Assembly (NCBI GenBank): GCA_030592825.1
Contig: JAUVIG010000046.1
Span: 1-14,609 of the forward strand
DNA from: Chlorobiota bacterium
GTDB taxonomy: Bacteria > Bacteroidota > Bacteroidia > Bacteroidales > JAADGE01
Length of the DNA: 14,609 nucleotides
Reading direction: 5' to 3'
The notes beneath the pieces were generated by a model. The model saw nothing but the letters and a program-made list of their open reading frames with translations. It was not told the DNA's origin and did no database searches. This document shows, piece by piece, positions 1 to 6,695 of the stretch. The position numbers and the translations under genes are program-made. Numbering within the stretch: the stretch's first letter is position 1; each line of letters starts with the position of its first letter.

Positions 1-11
1 TAAAAATCAAG

Positions 12-96
12 CAGTTAACTGTTAGCTGACTTCAGTCAGCTTTCCTTAACCTGCCGGCTATGGACTTTAGCCCTCACGTAAGTAATTATTCAGGTT
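12..96. other. Structured non-coding leader upstream of hydE
   Basis: The 118 bases before hydE contain no gene. Several inverted repeats are packed into 12-96: the palindrome CAGTTAACTG (12-21); AGCTGACT/AGTCAGCT around a two-base centre (24-41), followed by TTTCCTT; and a nested pair in which AACCTG (48-53) can pair with CAGGTT (91-96) around an inner GGCTA/TAGCC stem (56-60 and 68-72). The 24-41 hairpin could be a weak terminator of an upstream gene. The nested pair could be a leader RNA or a REP-like intergenic element. I do not recognise a named riboswitch, and I see no promoter here matching TAnnTTTG. Confidence 0.35.
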
Positions 97-118
97 AGAA
101 GTTTGAAAAAAAACTATC

Positions 119-1225
119 ATGAAAAATGTGAAAGGTATGATAAAAGATATTTTAACAAAAGAAAATCTTTCCAAAGAGGATATTGTTTTTTTATTGAATT
201 CAACAGGAGAAGACAGTATTGCTCTTTTTAAAAAATCTGCCGAAATCAGAGAAAAATATGTCGGAAATAAAGTGTATTTACGCGGTTTAATTGAATTTTC
301 AAATATATGTTCTAAAAACTGCCTGTATTGCGGAATTCGGAAAGACAATAAAAAAGTAAAACGATACAATATTTCAGATGAAGAAATTATTGATGCGGCT
401 CGGTTTGCTTATGAGAACAACTATGGCTCACTGGTTCTTCAATCGGGAGAATTACAGGGAAATGCGTTTACAAAAAGAGTAGAAACCCTTCTTAAAAAAA
501 TAAAAAAAATTTCAGATAATAAATTAGGAATCACCCTGTCGTGCGGAGAACAAACAGAGGAAGTATTCCAAAAATGGTTTGAAGCCGGAGCACACAGATA
601 TTTATTGCGAATTGAAGCATCAAACAAAGAATTGTACAAAAAATTACACCCTGACAACGGCCTCCATAATTGGGATGAAAGATATGAATCCTTAAACATT
701 TTAAAAAAGACCGGCTACCAAACAGGAACAGGAGTAATGATTGGCTTGCCTTTTCAAACCGTTGAGCATTTAGCGGAAGATTTATTATTTATGCAAGAAT
801 CTGATATTGACATGTTTGGCATGGGTCCCTATATTGAACATGAAGAAACACCCTTATATCAATATAAAGAAAAACTGTTGTCTTTGGAAAAACGGTTTGA
901 GCTTACAATGAAAATGATTGCCGTTTTAAGGCTTATGATGAAAGATGTTAATATTGCTGCTACAACAGCTCTTCAGGCAATTGATAAGAAAGGCAGAGAA
1001 AAAATCATCAAGCTCGGTGCTAATGTTCTGATGCCCAATATTACACCGGGAAAGTACCGTGATGATTATGCTCTGTACCAAAACAAACCGATAACTGATG
1101 AAAAAGCAGAAGATTATAAAAACTTCATTGAAGCCGGTATTAAAACAGCAGGATGCACAATCGGTTACGGAGAATGGGGTGATTCATTGCATTTTCTTAA
1201 CAGAAAGAAATTGGACAATGTTTGA
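119..1225 (+). CDS. hydE: [FeFe] hydrogenase H-cluster radical SAM maturase HydE
   Basis: A 368-residue radical SAM enzyme of the BioB/PylB/HydE group. HydE works with HydG and HydF to build the diiron subcluster of the [FeFe]-hydrogenase H-cluster, acting in the cytoplasm on the iron-CO-CN-cysteine product of HydG. The CxxxCxxC motif for the SAM-binding [4Fe-4S] cluster is present as C64, C68 and C71 within SNICSKNCLYCG. It is followed by the family-typical stretch LQSGE near 110 and the GEQTEE...GAHRYLLRIE region near 145-170. The C-terminal GYGEWGDSLHF also fits HydE. Length matches the family, which is usually about 340-370. ATG at 119 is the first start; no clear Shine-Dalgarno sequence precedes it, as is common in Bacteroidota. 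No hydF, hydG or hydrogenase gene lies in the window, so partners must be elsewhere. A related radical SAM enzyme such as PylB is less likely. Confidence 0.88.
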   Translation: MKNVKGMIKDILTKENLSKEDIVFLLNSTGEDSIALFKKSAEIREKYVGNKVYLRGLIEFSNICSKNCLYCGIRKDNKKVKRYNISDEEIIDAARFAYENNYGSLVLQSGELQGNAFTKRVETLLKKIKKISDNKLGITLSCGEQTEEVFQKWFEAGAHRYLLRIEASNKELYKKLHPDNGLHNWDERYESLNILKKTGYQTGTGVMIGLPFQTVEHLAEDLLFMQESDIDMFGMGPYIEHEETPLYQYKEKLLSLEKRFELTMKMIAVLRLMMKDVNIAATTALQAIDKKGREKIIKLGANVLMPNITPGKYRDDYALYQNKPITDEKAEDYKNFIEAGIKTAGCTIGYGEWGDSLHFLNRKKLDNV

Positions 1226-1279
1226 GTTAAAGATGCATCAACAGATTATCAGTCGTAATTATTGTAATAACTCAATCTG

Positions 1280-1309
1280 AAAGGGCTTAAAGAAATTTGA
1301 GTCCTTTTT
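1280..1309 (+). terminator. Intrinsic terminator after hydE
   Basis: A 12-bp stem (1280-1291 with 1296-1307, two or three G-U pairs) is closed by a GAAA tetraloop at 1292-1295, and its 3' arm runs into a T-rich stretch. It lies 55 bases past the hydE stop and before the next promoter, so it separates hydE from the restriction-modification gene. Confidence 0.75.
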
Positions 1310-1312
1310 GTA

Positions 1313-1345
1313 TTTGTACAAAAATATTCTTTCAGTATAGTTTTG
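1313..1345 (+). promoter_or_regulatory. Bacteroidota-type sigma-ABfr promoter for the restriction-modification gene
   Basis: TTTG at 1313-1316 (-33 element) is followed 21 bases later by TAGTTTTG at 1338-1345, a full match to the Bacteroidota -7 consensus TAnnTTTG. Spacing is within the usual 19-21. Transcription would begin near 1352, leaving a 5' untranslated region of about 46 bases before ATG 1398. The assignment rests on consensus match only. Confidence 0.55.
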
Positions 1346-1397
1346 GTATTATTTTTCCTACTTTTACATTCAAAATTAAAACATTCAAGCCCTAATC

Positions 1398-1796
1398 ATG
1401 TCCTTATTCCAAAAATCAGTCATAAACAAATATCTTAAAAATCTTGATAACGAAAAAGTAAGCAAAGCTTATGAGAATTTTCAAAAGTTTTACGGTGATA
1501 AGTTGAGGTTGCACAACATCATGCAACTAAAAGAAGAAAACTATCAAGAAGGTTTTTTACGTGAAATATTTGTTGAAACACTGGGATATACAATTAATCC
1601 GGATAATAATTTTAACCTTACAACAGAATTCAAAAATTTTAATGATGCAAGAAAAGCCGACGGTGCAATTGTGGCAACAGCCACAACAAGGGGACATGTC
1701 CCCTTGACTATAAAAAAAGATGTCCCCTTGACCATAAAAAAAGATGTCCCCTTGACAAAAAAAGATGTCCCCTCGGCAAAAAAGCAATTGCTGTAA
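1398..1796 (+). CDS. Type IIG restriction-modification protein, N-terminal nuclease part (frame ends in repeat array)
   Basis: This 132-codon frame encodes the start of an Eco57I-like type IIG enzyme. It begins with the helical segment SLFQKSVINKYLKNLD, continues through EGFLREIFVETLGYTINP, and reaches ARKADGAIV, whose Asp (D88) is the first catalytic acidic residue of a PD-(D/E)XK nuclease. A palindrome-derived array then adds peptides RGHVPLTIKKDVPLTIKK and so on, and the frame stops at 1794-1796. The matching second half of the active site, VIELKSTKT with Glu codon 1799-1801 and Lys codon 1805-1807, lies in the -1 frame, which is open from 1646 to 5335. So the two parts are one gene split by a frame change between the catalytic Asp and the ExK. 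Explanations are a genuine break, on/off length variation of the array, -1 frameshifting, or a sequencing error in A7 runs. Without the frame change this fragment would not form a nuclease. Confidence 0.75.
   Translation: MSLFQKSVINKYLKNLDNEKVSKAYENFQKFYGDKLRLHNIMQLKEENYQEGFLREIFVETLGYTINPDNNFNLTTEFKNFNDARKADGAIVATATTRGHVPLTIKKDVPLTIKKDVPLTKKDVPSAKKQLL
1687..1780 (+). repeat. Palindrome plus tandem half-site array in the nuclease coding sequence
   Basis: A perfect copy of CAAGGGGACATGTCCCCTTG (1687-1706) is followed by three further right-half copies, GATGTCCCCTTGAC-like, beginning at 1719, 1743 and 1764. Spacing is 24, 24 and 21 bases. Each unit is joined by a run of seven A (1712-1718, 1736-1742, 1757-1763). 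Unit lengths are multiples of three, so a change in unit number keeps the frame, whereas a gain or loss of one A does not. The array sits between the catalytic Asp and the ExK of the nuclease. Confidence 0.85.
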
Positions 1797-1987
1797 TAGA
1801 ACTAAAATCTACAAAGACAAAAGACCTTGAAAGCATAAAAGAACAAGCATTCAGTTATAAAAACAATCAGCCCGGATGCAGATATGTAATAACCTCAAAT
1901 TTTCAGAGTTTACGGTTTTATATTGATGATGCTACCGAATATGAAGAATTTAATCTGTTCAATCTTAAAGAAAAGGACTTCAAACTG

Positions 1988-4900
1988 TTGTATCTTCTTT
2001 TAAGCAAAGAAAGTATTTTCAGTGATTTACCCGAAAAGCTGAAACAAGAAACCAAGTTTCATGAAAATGATATATCCGCTCAACTTTATACAGACTATAA
2101 ACGATTTAAGAATAAAATATTTGAAAATCTTGTAAAGAATAATCCGAAATACGATAAACTTTTATTGTTCAAAAAATCACAAAAACTGTTAGACCGCTTT
2201 TTGTTTGTATTCTTTGCAGAAGACAGCGGATTAATACCGCCAAATGCAGTAAGCAAAATTATTGAGCAATGGAAAATGTTTAAAGAAAACGATGAGTATT
2301 TTCCTCTTTACAGCCGCTTTCAAAAATTGTTTTCACACCTTGACAAAGGATACACATACAAAACATGGGGAGAAATTCCGGCATATAACGGCGGACTTTT
2401 TCAAAATGATGAACTTCTTGACAGCACCGAGCTGAAAATTGATGATGAAGTTTTGGAAAAAGACAGCCTTATATTATCAGCTTATGATTTTAATACCGAA
2501 GTTGATGTAAATATTCTTGGGCATATCTTTGAACATTCACTTAATGAAATTGAAAACATAACTGCGAAGCTTTCGGCAACAGCCGAAACAATGGGACATG
2601 TCCCATTGACAAAAAAAAAAACCAAACGTAAAAAAGACGGCATTTTTTTTACTCCAAGATACATTACCAAATACATTGTAGAAAACACGGTTGGCACGCT
2701 TTGCAAAGAGAAAAAAGACGAATTACAAATAAATAATATTCTGATTGACGATAGTTTTCGTCGCACAGCGACATCAAGGGGACATGTCCCCTTGTCGAAG
2801 AAAGGATATAAACTATTTGACACTCTAAACACCTACAAAAATTGGATGCTGACATTAAAAATACTTGACCCCGCTTGCGGTTCCGGTGCGTTTTTAAATG
2901 CAATACTTGATTTCCTGATTGCCGAACACAAGCAAACCGATAATTTAATTGCTGAACTCACAAGCGATGCACTTGGTTTGTTCGATACCGACAAAGCCAT
3001 TTTAGAAAACAATATTTTTGGTGTAGATATTAATGAGGAAAGTATTGAAATTGCAAAACTTTCACTTTGGTTGCACACTGCACAAAAAGGCAGAAAACTA
3101 TCCGATTTATCCGGTAATATTAAATGCGGAAACTCATTGATTGATGACCCGGAAGTTGCAGGTGATAAAGCCTTTGATTGGAATAAAGAATTTCCGCAAA
3201 TATTTAAGAAAAAAGATAAAGAAGCTTGGCATATAACATTAGCAACACACGACAGCAGGACTTCGCAACGCATGATTGACCATAAAGTTCGCCTGAAAAG
3301 AGACAGCGGAATGCGACCGAAAGCCGAACCGATATGGTTGGATACAGAAGACGAACTGTTTGTTACAAAACACATAGCCGAAATTATAAAAGAAGATAAT
3401 CTGAATGTTACAGCATATAATATATGCGGCGACCATGTACACATGATATTGGTATGCGAAAAAGAAGAAATGCCGAAGATAGTCGGAAAAATAAAAGCTG
3501 TAAGTGCAAGAAAATATAATATAGAAAAAGGGATAACTATATCGGGAACTACTACGAACGAAAACGATACCATCGCAACAAGGGGACATGTCCTGTCGGC
3601 AGGAGGAAACGAGAGCGAAAGCGATACAACAAGGGTACATGTCCTGTCGGCAGAAGAAGACGAAAGCGAAAGCGATACAACAAGGGGACATGTCCCCTTG
3701 TCCTTGTCGGGAAAAGAAACGCCCCCGAAAACGAAAAAAAAATATAACTCCCTCTGGGTACAAAAATTCGGAAAGAAAAAAATAACGGATAAAGAGCAAT
3801 ACCGAAACACCCTAAACTATATCGAAAATAACCGAATAAAACACGAACTGCCTGAAAACAAGGACTTGCAAAGCATGGCAAAAGAAATAAGTTGCACGGC
3901 AAAACATGCTTTTCGTACGGAATATAAGGGTGGTTTTGATGTTGTGATTGGTAATCCGCCATATGGTGCAAAAATATCTAAATCTGATTTTAACTATTAT
4001 AATTCTAATTATGAGACAGCTCATTATAAACTTGATACTTTCTCTTTGTTTATCGAAAAATCTATAAAGTTAGCAAAAACTAATAGATATGTTGGATTAA
4101 TAGTTCCTTATACATGGCTGACAATACAACAACATTCAAAATTAAGAAAATATGTTTTATCATATGATTTACAACAAATCATTGATTTACCTACAAAAAT
4201 ATTTGCAGATGCTGATTTAGATACAGTAATAAGTATTATTAAGAAAGATAATTTGAGAGAATATGTGAAAATAGGGCATATTGAGAGTAATGAAATTAAA
4301 CTATCAAATGAATTGTCTTTTGAGAATATTAAAAAATCTTCGGAATATTTAATTAATGTTAATCTTACTGACTTTGACTTCAAAATTATTGATAAAGTAC
4401 AATCTGGTTCTGTTAAACTTACTGATTATTTTAATGTTTCACAAGGTTATATTCCATATCGAAGAAGTGATTTAATAAAAGTATATGGGAAAGAAGAAGG
4501 TAATAGAATTGTTGATGAAAGACTTTGGCATTCAAATGAAAAAAAAACAGTAGAATTTAAACAAGAAATTCAAGGAAGAGATATAAGTAGATATTCATAC
4601 CAAGAGAGTTTCCAATTTATAAAGTACGGAAAACATCTAGCTGGATATGTAGAACCAATCTTTTTTAACTCCCCGCGTATATTAATAATGGAAGTAACGC
4701 GTGGAGATAAATACGTGTTAAAATCATGTTTTGTGGAAAGTGAATTTTATAATACACCATCAATCATAAATATTATAAATCCCAATAATGAAATTGACAG
4801 CCTCAAATATTTATTAATTGGCATAAATTCAAGTTTGTTTTCTTGGTATCATAAAAAAATTCATCCAAAAGCTAATGCTCAAACATCTATTCCCAAAATA

Positions 4901-5335
4901 TTAGTAACTGACGTAAAAAAGTTGCCTTTTAAAAATGTTAACAAAGAAAAGCAAGAACCTTTTATAGAAAAGGCAGATTTAATGCTTTCCCTAAACAAAG
5001 AATTACAAAACAAATCAGATAAATTCATAAAACGCATAAAAGCCAATTTAGAAGTAGAAAAAATAACCGGTAAACTGCAAAACTTCTACAATTTCGATTT
5101 CAAAACTTTTCTAACCGAAGTAAACAAACAGCGGAAGTCCGCCAACAAGGGGATACGTCCCCTTGCACTTGTACAACAAGATGAATGGGAAGACTACTTC
5201 GACACATACAAACAAGAAATAAACCAACTCCAAACCCAAATATCCCAAACCGACAAAGAAATTGATAAAATGGTTTATGAACTGTATGAGCTTACGGAGG
5301 AGGAGATTGGGATTGTTGAGAATTCTGTGAAATAA
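1988..5335 (+). CDS. Type IIG restriction-modification enzyme, methyltransferase and specificity part, with embedded Y1 transposase-like domain
   Basis: The frame is open from 1646, but the first usable start is TTG 1988, giving 1115 residues. Upstream codons in this frame encode VIELKSTKT, the nuclease ExK, so the natural product probably includes the 1398-1796 part. Domains in order, counted from 1988: helical connector (1-230); N6-adenine methyltransferase with SAM motif I DPACGSG at 294-300 and GVDINEESIEIAKLSLW downstream; an inserted HUH/Y1 transposase-like domain (about 412-648); methyltransferase catalytic motif IV NPPY at 656-659; a TaqI/Eco57I-like target-recognition region (about 800-1000); and a C-terminal helical tail ending near YELYELTEEEIGIVE. 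Removing the inserted domain and repeat peptides leaves roughly 1000 residues for the whole protein, the normal size for Eco57I-type enzymes. Such enzymes methylate adenine in a short asymmetric site and cut at a distance. Five palindrome sites lie in this part of the gene. Whether the enzyme is active is uncertain because the frame is split and the insertion lies between motifs I and IV. Confidence is high for the family and low for activity. Confidence 0.88.
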   Translation: MYLLLSKESIFSDLPEKLKQETKFHENDISAQLYTDYKRFKNKIFENLVKNNPKYDKLLLFKKSQKLLDRFLFVFFAEDSGLIPPNAVSKIIEQWKMFKENDEYFPLYSRFQKLFSHLDKGYTYKTWGEIPAYNGGLFQNDELLDSTELKIDDEVLEKDSLILSAYDFNTEVDVNILGHIFEHSLNEIENITAKLSATAETMGHVPLTKKKTKRKKDGIFFTPRYITKYIVENTVGTLCKEKKDELQINNILIDDSFRRTATSRGHVPLSKKGYKLFDTLNTYKNWMLTLKILDPACGSGAFLNAILDFLIAEHKQTDNLIAELTSDALGLFDTDKAILENNIFGVDINEESIEIAKLSLWLHTAQKGRKLSDLSGNIKCGNSLIDDPEVAGDKAFDWNKEFPQIFKKKDKEAWHITLATHDSRTSQRMIDHKVRLKRDSGMRPKAEPIWLDTEDELFVTKHIAEIIKEDNLNVTAYNICGDHVHMILVCEKEEMPKIVGKIKAVSARKYNIEKGITISGTTTNENDTIATRGHVLSAGGNESESDTTRVHVLSAEEDESESDTTRGHVPLSLSGKETPPKTKKKYNSLWVQKFGKKKITDKEQYRNTLNYIENNRIKHELPENKDLQSMAKEISCTAKHAFRTEYKGGFDVVIGNPPYGAKISKSDFNYYNSNYETAHYKLDTFSLFIEKSIKLAKTNRYVGLIVPYTWLTIQQHSKLRKYVLSYDLQQIIDLPTKIFADADLDTVISIIKKDNLREYVKIGHIESNEIKLSNELSFENIKKSSEYLINVNLTDFDFKIIDKVQSGSVKLTDYFNVSQGYIPYRRSDLIKVYGKEEGNRIVDERLWHSNEKKTVEFKQEIQGRDISRYSYQESFQFIKYGKHLAGYVEPIFFNSPRILIMEVTRGDKYVLKSCFVESEFYNTPSIINIINPNNEIDSLKYLLIGINSSLFSWYHKKIHPKANAQTSIPKILVTDVKKLPFKNVNKEKQEPFIEKADLMLSLNKELQNKSDKFIKRIKANLEVEKITGKLQNFYNFDFKTFLTEVNKQRKSANKGIRPLALVQQDEWEDYFDTYKQEINQLQTQISQTDKEIDKMVYELYELTEEEIGIVENSVK
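2589..2608 (+). repeat. Palindrome copy, variant with matched changes
   Basis: CAATGGGACATGTCCCATTG is a perfect 20-bp palindrome that differs from the main form at one base in each arm, so pairing is kept. It encodes TMGHVPL in frame and is followed by a run of ten A and a lysine-rich peptide, between the helical connector and the methyltransferase domain. Confidence 0.85.
2775..2794 (+). repeat. Palindrome copy, perfect
   Basis: An exact copy of CAAGGGGACATGTCCCCTTG encoding SRGHVPL in frame, inserted about 70 bases before methyltransferase motif I (DPACGSG at 2867). Confidence 0.9.
3221..3931 (+). mobile_element. HUH/Y1 (REP-associated, IS200-like) transposase domain nested in the methyltransferase
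   Basis: About 237 residues starting EAWHITLATHDSRTS interrupt the methyltransferase between FPQIF and GGFDVVIGNPPYG. Features of a Y1 single-strand nuclease are visible: an opening beta-strand WHITLATH, the HUH signature as H483-V-H485 in NICGDHVHMILVCE, and a conserved-looking tyrosine, Y611 in LNYIENNRIKH, resembling the YI..N motif of REP-associated tyrosine transposases. LWVQKFGKKKITD precedes it. No separate start or stop codon, inverted end or target duplication is evident; the domain is continuous with the host reading frame. The 51-bp palindrome repeats lie within it, between the HUH motif and the tyrosine. I infer that it is a RAYT-like domain, either domesticated or a self-contained guest, and that the palindromes are its cognate elements. 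Family identity is fairly sure; activity and partner sites are inference. Confidence 0.7.
3570..3710 (+). repeat. Three 51-bp tandem units each containing the palindrome
   Basis: The ACATGT centres fall at 3586-3591, 3637-3642 and 3688-3693, exactly 51 bases apart. Flanks repeat as AGCGATACAACAAGGG before and GTCCTGTCGGCAG after. The third unit is a perfect palindrome (3681-3700); the first two have a degenerate right arm (TGTCCTGTCGG). They encode acidic 17-residue repeats of the type HVLSAEEDESESDTTRG, in frame, inside the transposase-like domain. Confidence 0.85.
5146..5165 (+). repeat. Palindrome copy, altered centre, other frame
   Basis: CAAGGGGATACGTCCCCTTG keeps eight-base complementary arms but has TACG at the centre instead of ACATGT. 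It is read as NKGIRPL, a different codon phase from all other copies, near the C-terminus of the protein between NKQRKSAN and the conserved-looking DEWEDYF. Confidence 0.8.
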
Positions 5336-5643
5336 TGAATAAATGATTCGTATATACTTTGATTGGAATGTAATAAGTAATTTAAACAGAATCATAGATG
5401 TTTTATTATAAAGAAAATGCTGTAAAAGAGTTTAAAGAAGTAATTTACAAAGAAGAAATAAGGATTTGAAACATTAAAAAGTAAATTTTCAAAAGAATAT
5501 TTTATTTTTGTTATAGTTACCAACATAATCTTTCTAAATGTTCATAACTTGCATAAATACAGCAGTTCATTTGCATTATTATTGTAAAATGAAACGGGAG
5601 AAATTAAATAATTTCAAAATAATCAACCTGTAGGTTTACTTTT
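5336..5643. other. Intergenic spacer before the three-gene operon
   Basis: 308 bases, very AT-rich. I see no convincing gene. A 7-bp inverted pair, ATGATTC (5343-5349) and GAATCAT (5389-5395), lies just past the restriction-modification stop and is too weakly structured to call a terminator. No full TAnnTTTG element is present. The nearest is TAGTTACC at 5514-5521, without a -33 partner, so the promoter of the operon at 5644 is not identified. Confidence 0.5.
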
Positions 5644-6225
5644 ATGGATAATTATATTAACTTTGCAATTACAACAATAATAGAAAACAGCCTTTATGCT
5701 GTTGAATATAATAACACAGGTAATGATGAGTTCCATAATTTATTTGAAAACTGGTCCGATGTAGAATATCTTGAAGCATTCTTTGAAAAACATAAATCTG
5801 ATTTACAAAGGGGATTTTATGGCAATATGCCGATTGAAGATGCAATATTTCAAACAATAAATGAAGCAGAAAAGCCTGAACAACAACTAATTGAAATTGC
5901 AGAAAAAGGAAAAACTGATGCTGTGCACAGTTTACAAACATTGTTTAAACCTCTGTATAATTATGAAAAAGCAATATACCCTATTCCGGAACACCAAAAA
6001 AGTAAAGCATATGGCTCGGATTTTAAAAGTTGGTTACGAATTTATGCAATCAGAATAGAAAAAAACACTTTTATTGTAACCGGTGGAGCAATAAAACTTA
6101 CTGAAACAATGAATGACCGAGAGCATCTGCAAAATGAATTAGAAAAACTTGATTTAGTTAAGCAATTTTTAATTAACGGAGACATAATTGATAACGACAG
6201 TATTGTCGATTTCACGGAAATATAA
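5644..6225 (+). CDS. Putative RelE/HigB-like toxin of a toxin-antitoxin-chaperone module
   Basis: A 193-residue protein. The N-terminal 110 residues are helical and acidic with no motif I can name. The C-terminal half has the pattern of a RelE/HigB-fold toxin: FKSWLRIYAIRIEKNTFIVTGGAIKL at about 123-150 gives two beta-strands with an Arg and a conserved-looking Lys, followed by a charged helix (NDREHLQNELEKLDLVKQFL). RelE-family toxins are ribosome-dependent mRNA interferases. The gene is followed 5 bases later by an XRE regulator and then a SecB-like gene, the order seen in toxin-antitoxin-chaperone systems. The toxin call rests on this context plus the strand pattern. Signal peptide and membrane segments are absent. 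ATG 5644 is preceded by T-rich sequence with no strong ribosome site. It could also be a non-toxic partner of the regulator. Confidence 0.5.
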   Translation: MDNYINFAITTIIENSLYAVEYNNTGNDEFHNLFENWSDVEYLEAFFEKHKSDLQRGFYGNMPIEDAIFQTINEAEKPEQQLIEIAEKGKTDAVHSLQTLFKPLYNYEKAIYPIPEHQKSKAYGSDFKSWLRIYAIRIEKNTFIVTGGAIKLTETMNDREHLQNELEKLDLVKQFLINGDIIDNDSIVDFTEI

Positions 6226-6230
6226 AAGCT

Positions 6231-6695
6231 ATGGCAAATATTGAAAAACTAAATAAAATTTCAACCGGTAAATCTAACTGGATAGATAAAGCCAAAGAAA
6301 GACAAGAAAACAAAGCTTGGTTAAAACATTCTCAAAAGATTGCCGTAAAAGTTTTACGAACATTACGAGAAATGAACATAAAGCAAAAAAAACTTGCTGA
6401 AAAAATAGGCGTTTCTCCACAGCAAATCAGTAAAATTATTAAAGGCAAGGAAAATTTAACATTAGAAACAATATCAAAATTAGAAAAAGCCTTAAATATT
6501 AATCTGATTCTGACTGAAAGCAAACCGGCAAAAACAATAAAAGAATACATCATAAAAAAAGAATTTGTTTATGTTCCGGTTTCTTATGCCGGAATATCAA
6601 AACCAACAGCACAGCAAAGAAAATCTTATGATATTAGTATGAATTATAACTTAAATATTGTTTCTGAAAAGTTTGTTACTTATGGAAAATGCTAA
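6231..6695 (+). CDS. XRE-family HTH antitoxin/regulator with C-terminal extension
   Basis: A 154-residue protein with a Cro/CI-type helix-turn-helix at about residues 44-92: LREMNIKQKKLAEKIGVSPQ, then QISKIIKGKENLTLETISKLEKAL. It would bind DNA at the operon promoter and, by context, neutralise the upstream gene product, as HigA and related antitoxins do. A tail of about 50 residues follows the HTH and is rich in aromatic and aliphatic residues (EFVYVPVSYAG, YDISMNYNLNIV). In described toxin-antitoxin-chaperone systems such a tail (chaperone-addiction segment) makes the antitoxin depend on a SecB-like chaperone, which matches the next gene. It starts 5 bases after the toxin gene, and its last codons overlap the next start by 14 bases, indicating translational coupling. 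Confidence 0.75.
   Translation: MANIEKLNKISTGKSNWIDKAKERQENKAWLKHSQKIAVKVLRTLREMNIKQKKLAEKIGVSPQQISKIIKGKENLTLETISKLEKALNINLILTESKPAKTIKEYIIKKEFVYVPVSYAGISKPTAQQRKSYDISMNYNLNIVSEKFVTYGKC

Noticed and set aside
1359..1371. A second possible -7 element (TACATTCA) downstream of the chosen promoter
   Set aside because: It matches only TAnnTT, whereas TAGTTTTG at 1338 matches fully with a correctly spaced TTTG.
1687..1706. The palindrome core GGACATGTCC matches the animal p53 half-site consensus
   Set aside because: Coincidence of a short palindrome; irrelevant in a bacterium.
1557..1787. Short minus-strand frames across the nuclease repeat array
   Set aside because: They arise from the palindromes being readable on both strands. 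No start context, no family resemblance.
3570..3710. Evenly spaced repeats that could suggest a CRISPR array
   Set aside because: Only three units, the spacing sequence is itself repeated, the array is translated in frame, and no cas genes are present.
2833..3810. A 325-codon open frame on the minus strand, opposite the restriction-modification gene
   Set aside because: It lies entirely antisense to the methyltransferase and transposase-like domain, which have clear motifs. Its sequence is low-complexity, hydrophobic and serine-rich, and the frame is kept open by the palindromic repeats.
3221..3931. A whole insertion sequence with its own ends inside the methyltransferase gene
   Set aside because: No separate start, stop, terminal structure or target duplication is seen, and the reading frame continues through both junctions. 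It is described as a nested domain instead.
5398..5469. A 23-codon frame after the restriction-modification gene
   Set aside because: Very short, lysine/glutamate-rich, no recognisable motif and no ribosome site. Too weak to list as a gene.
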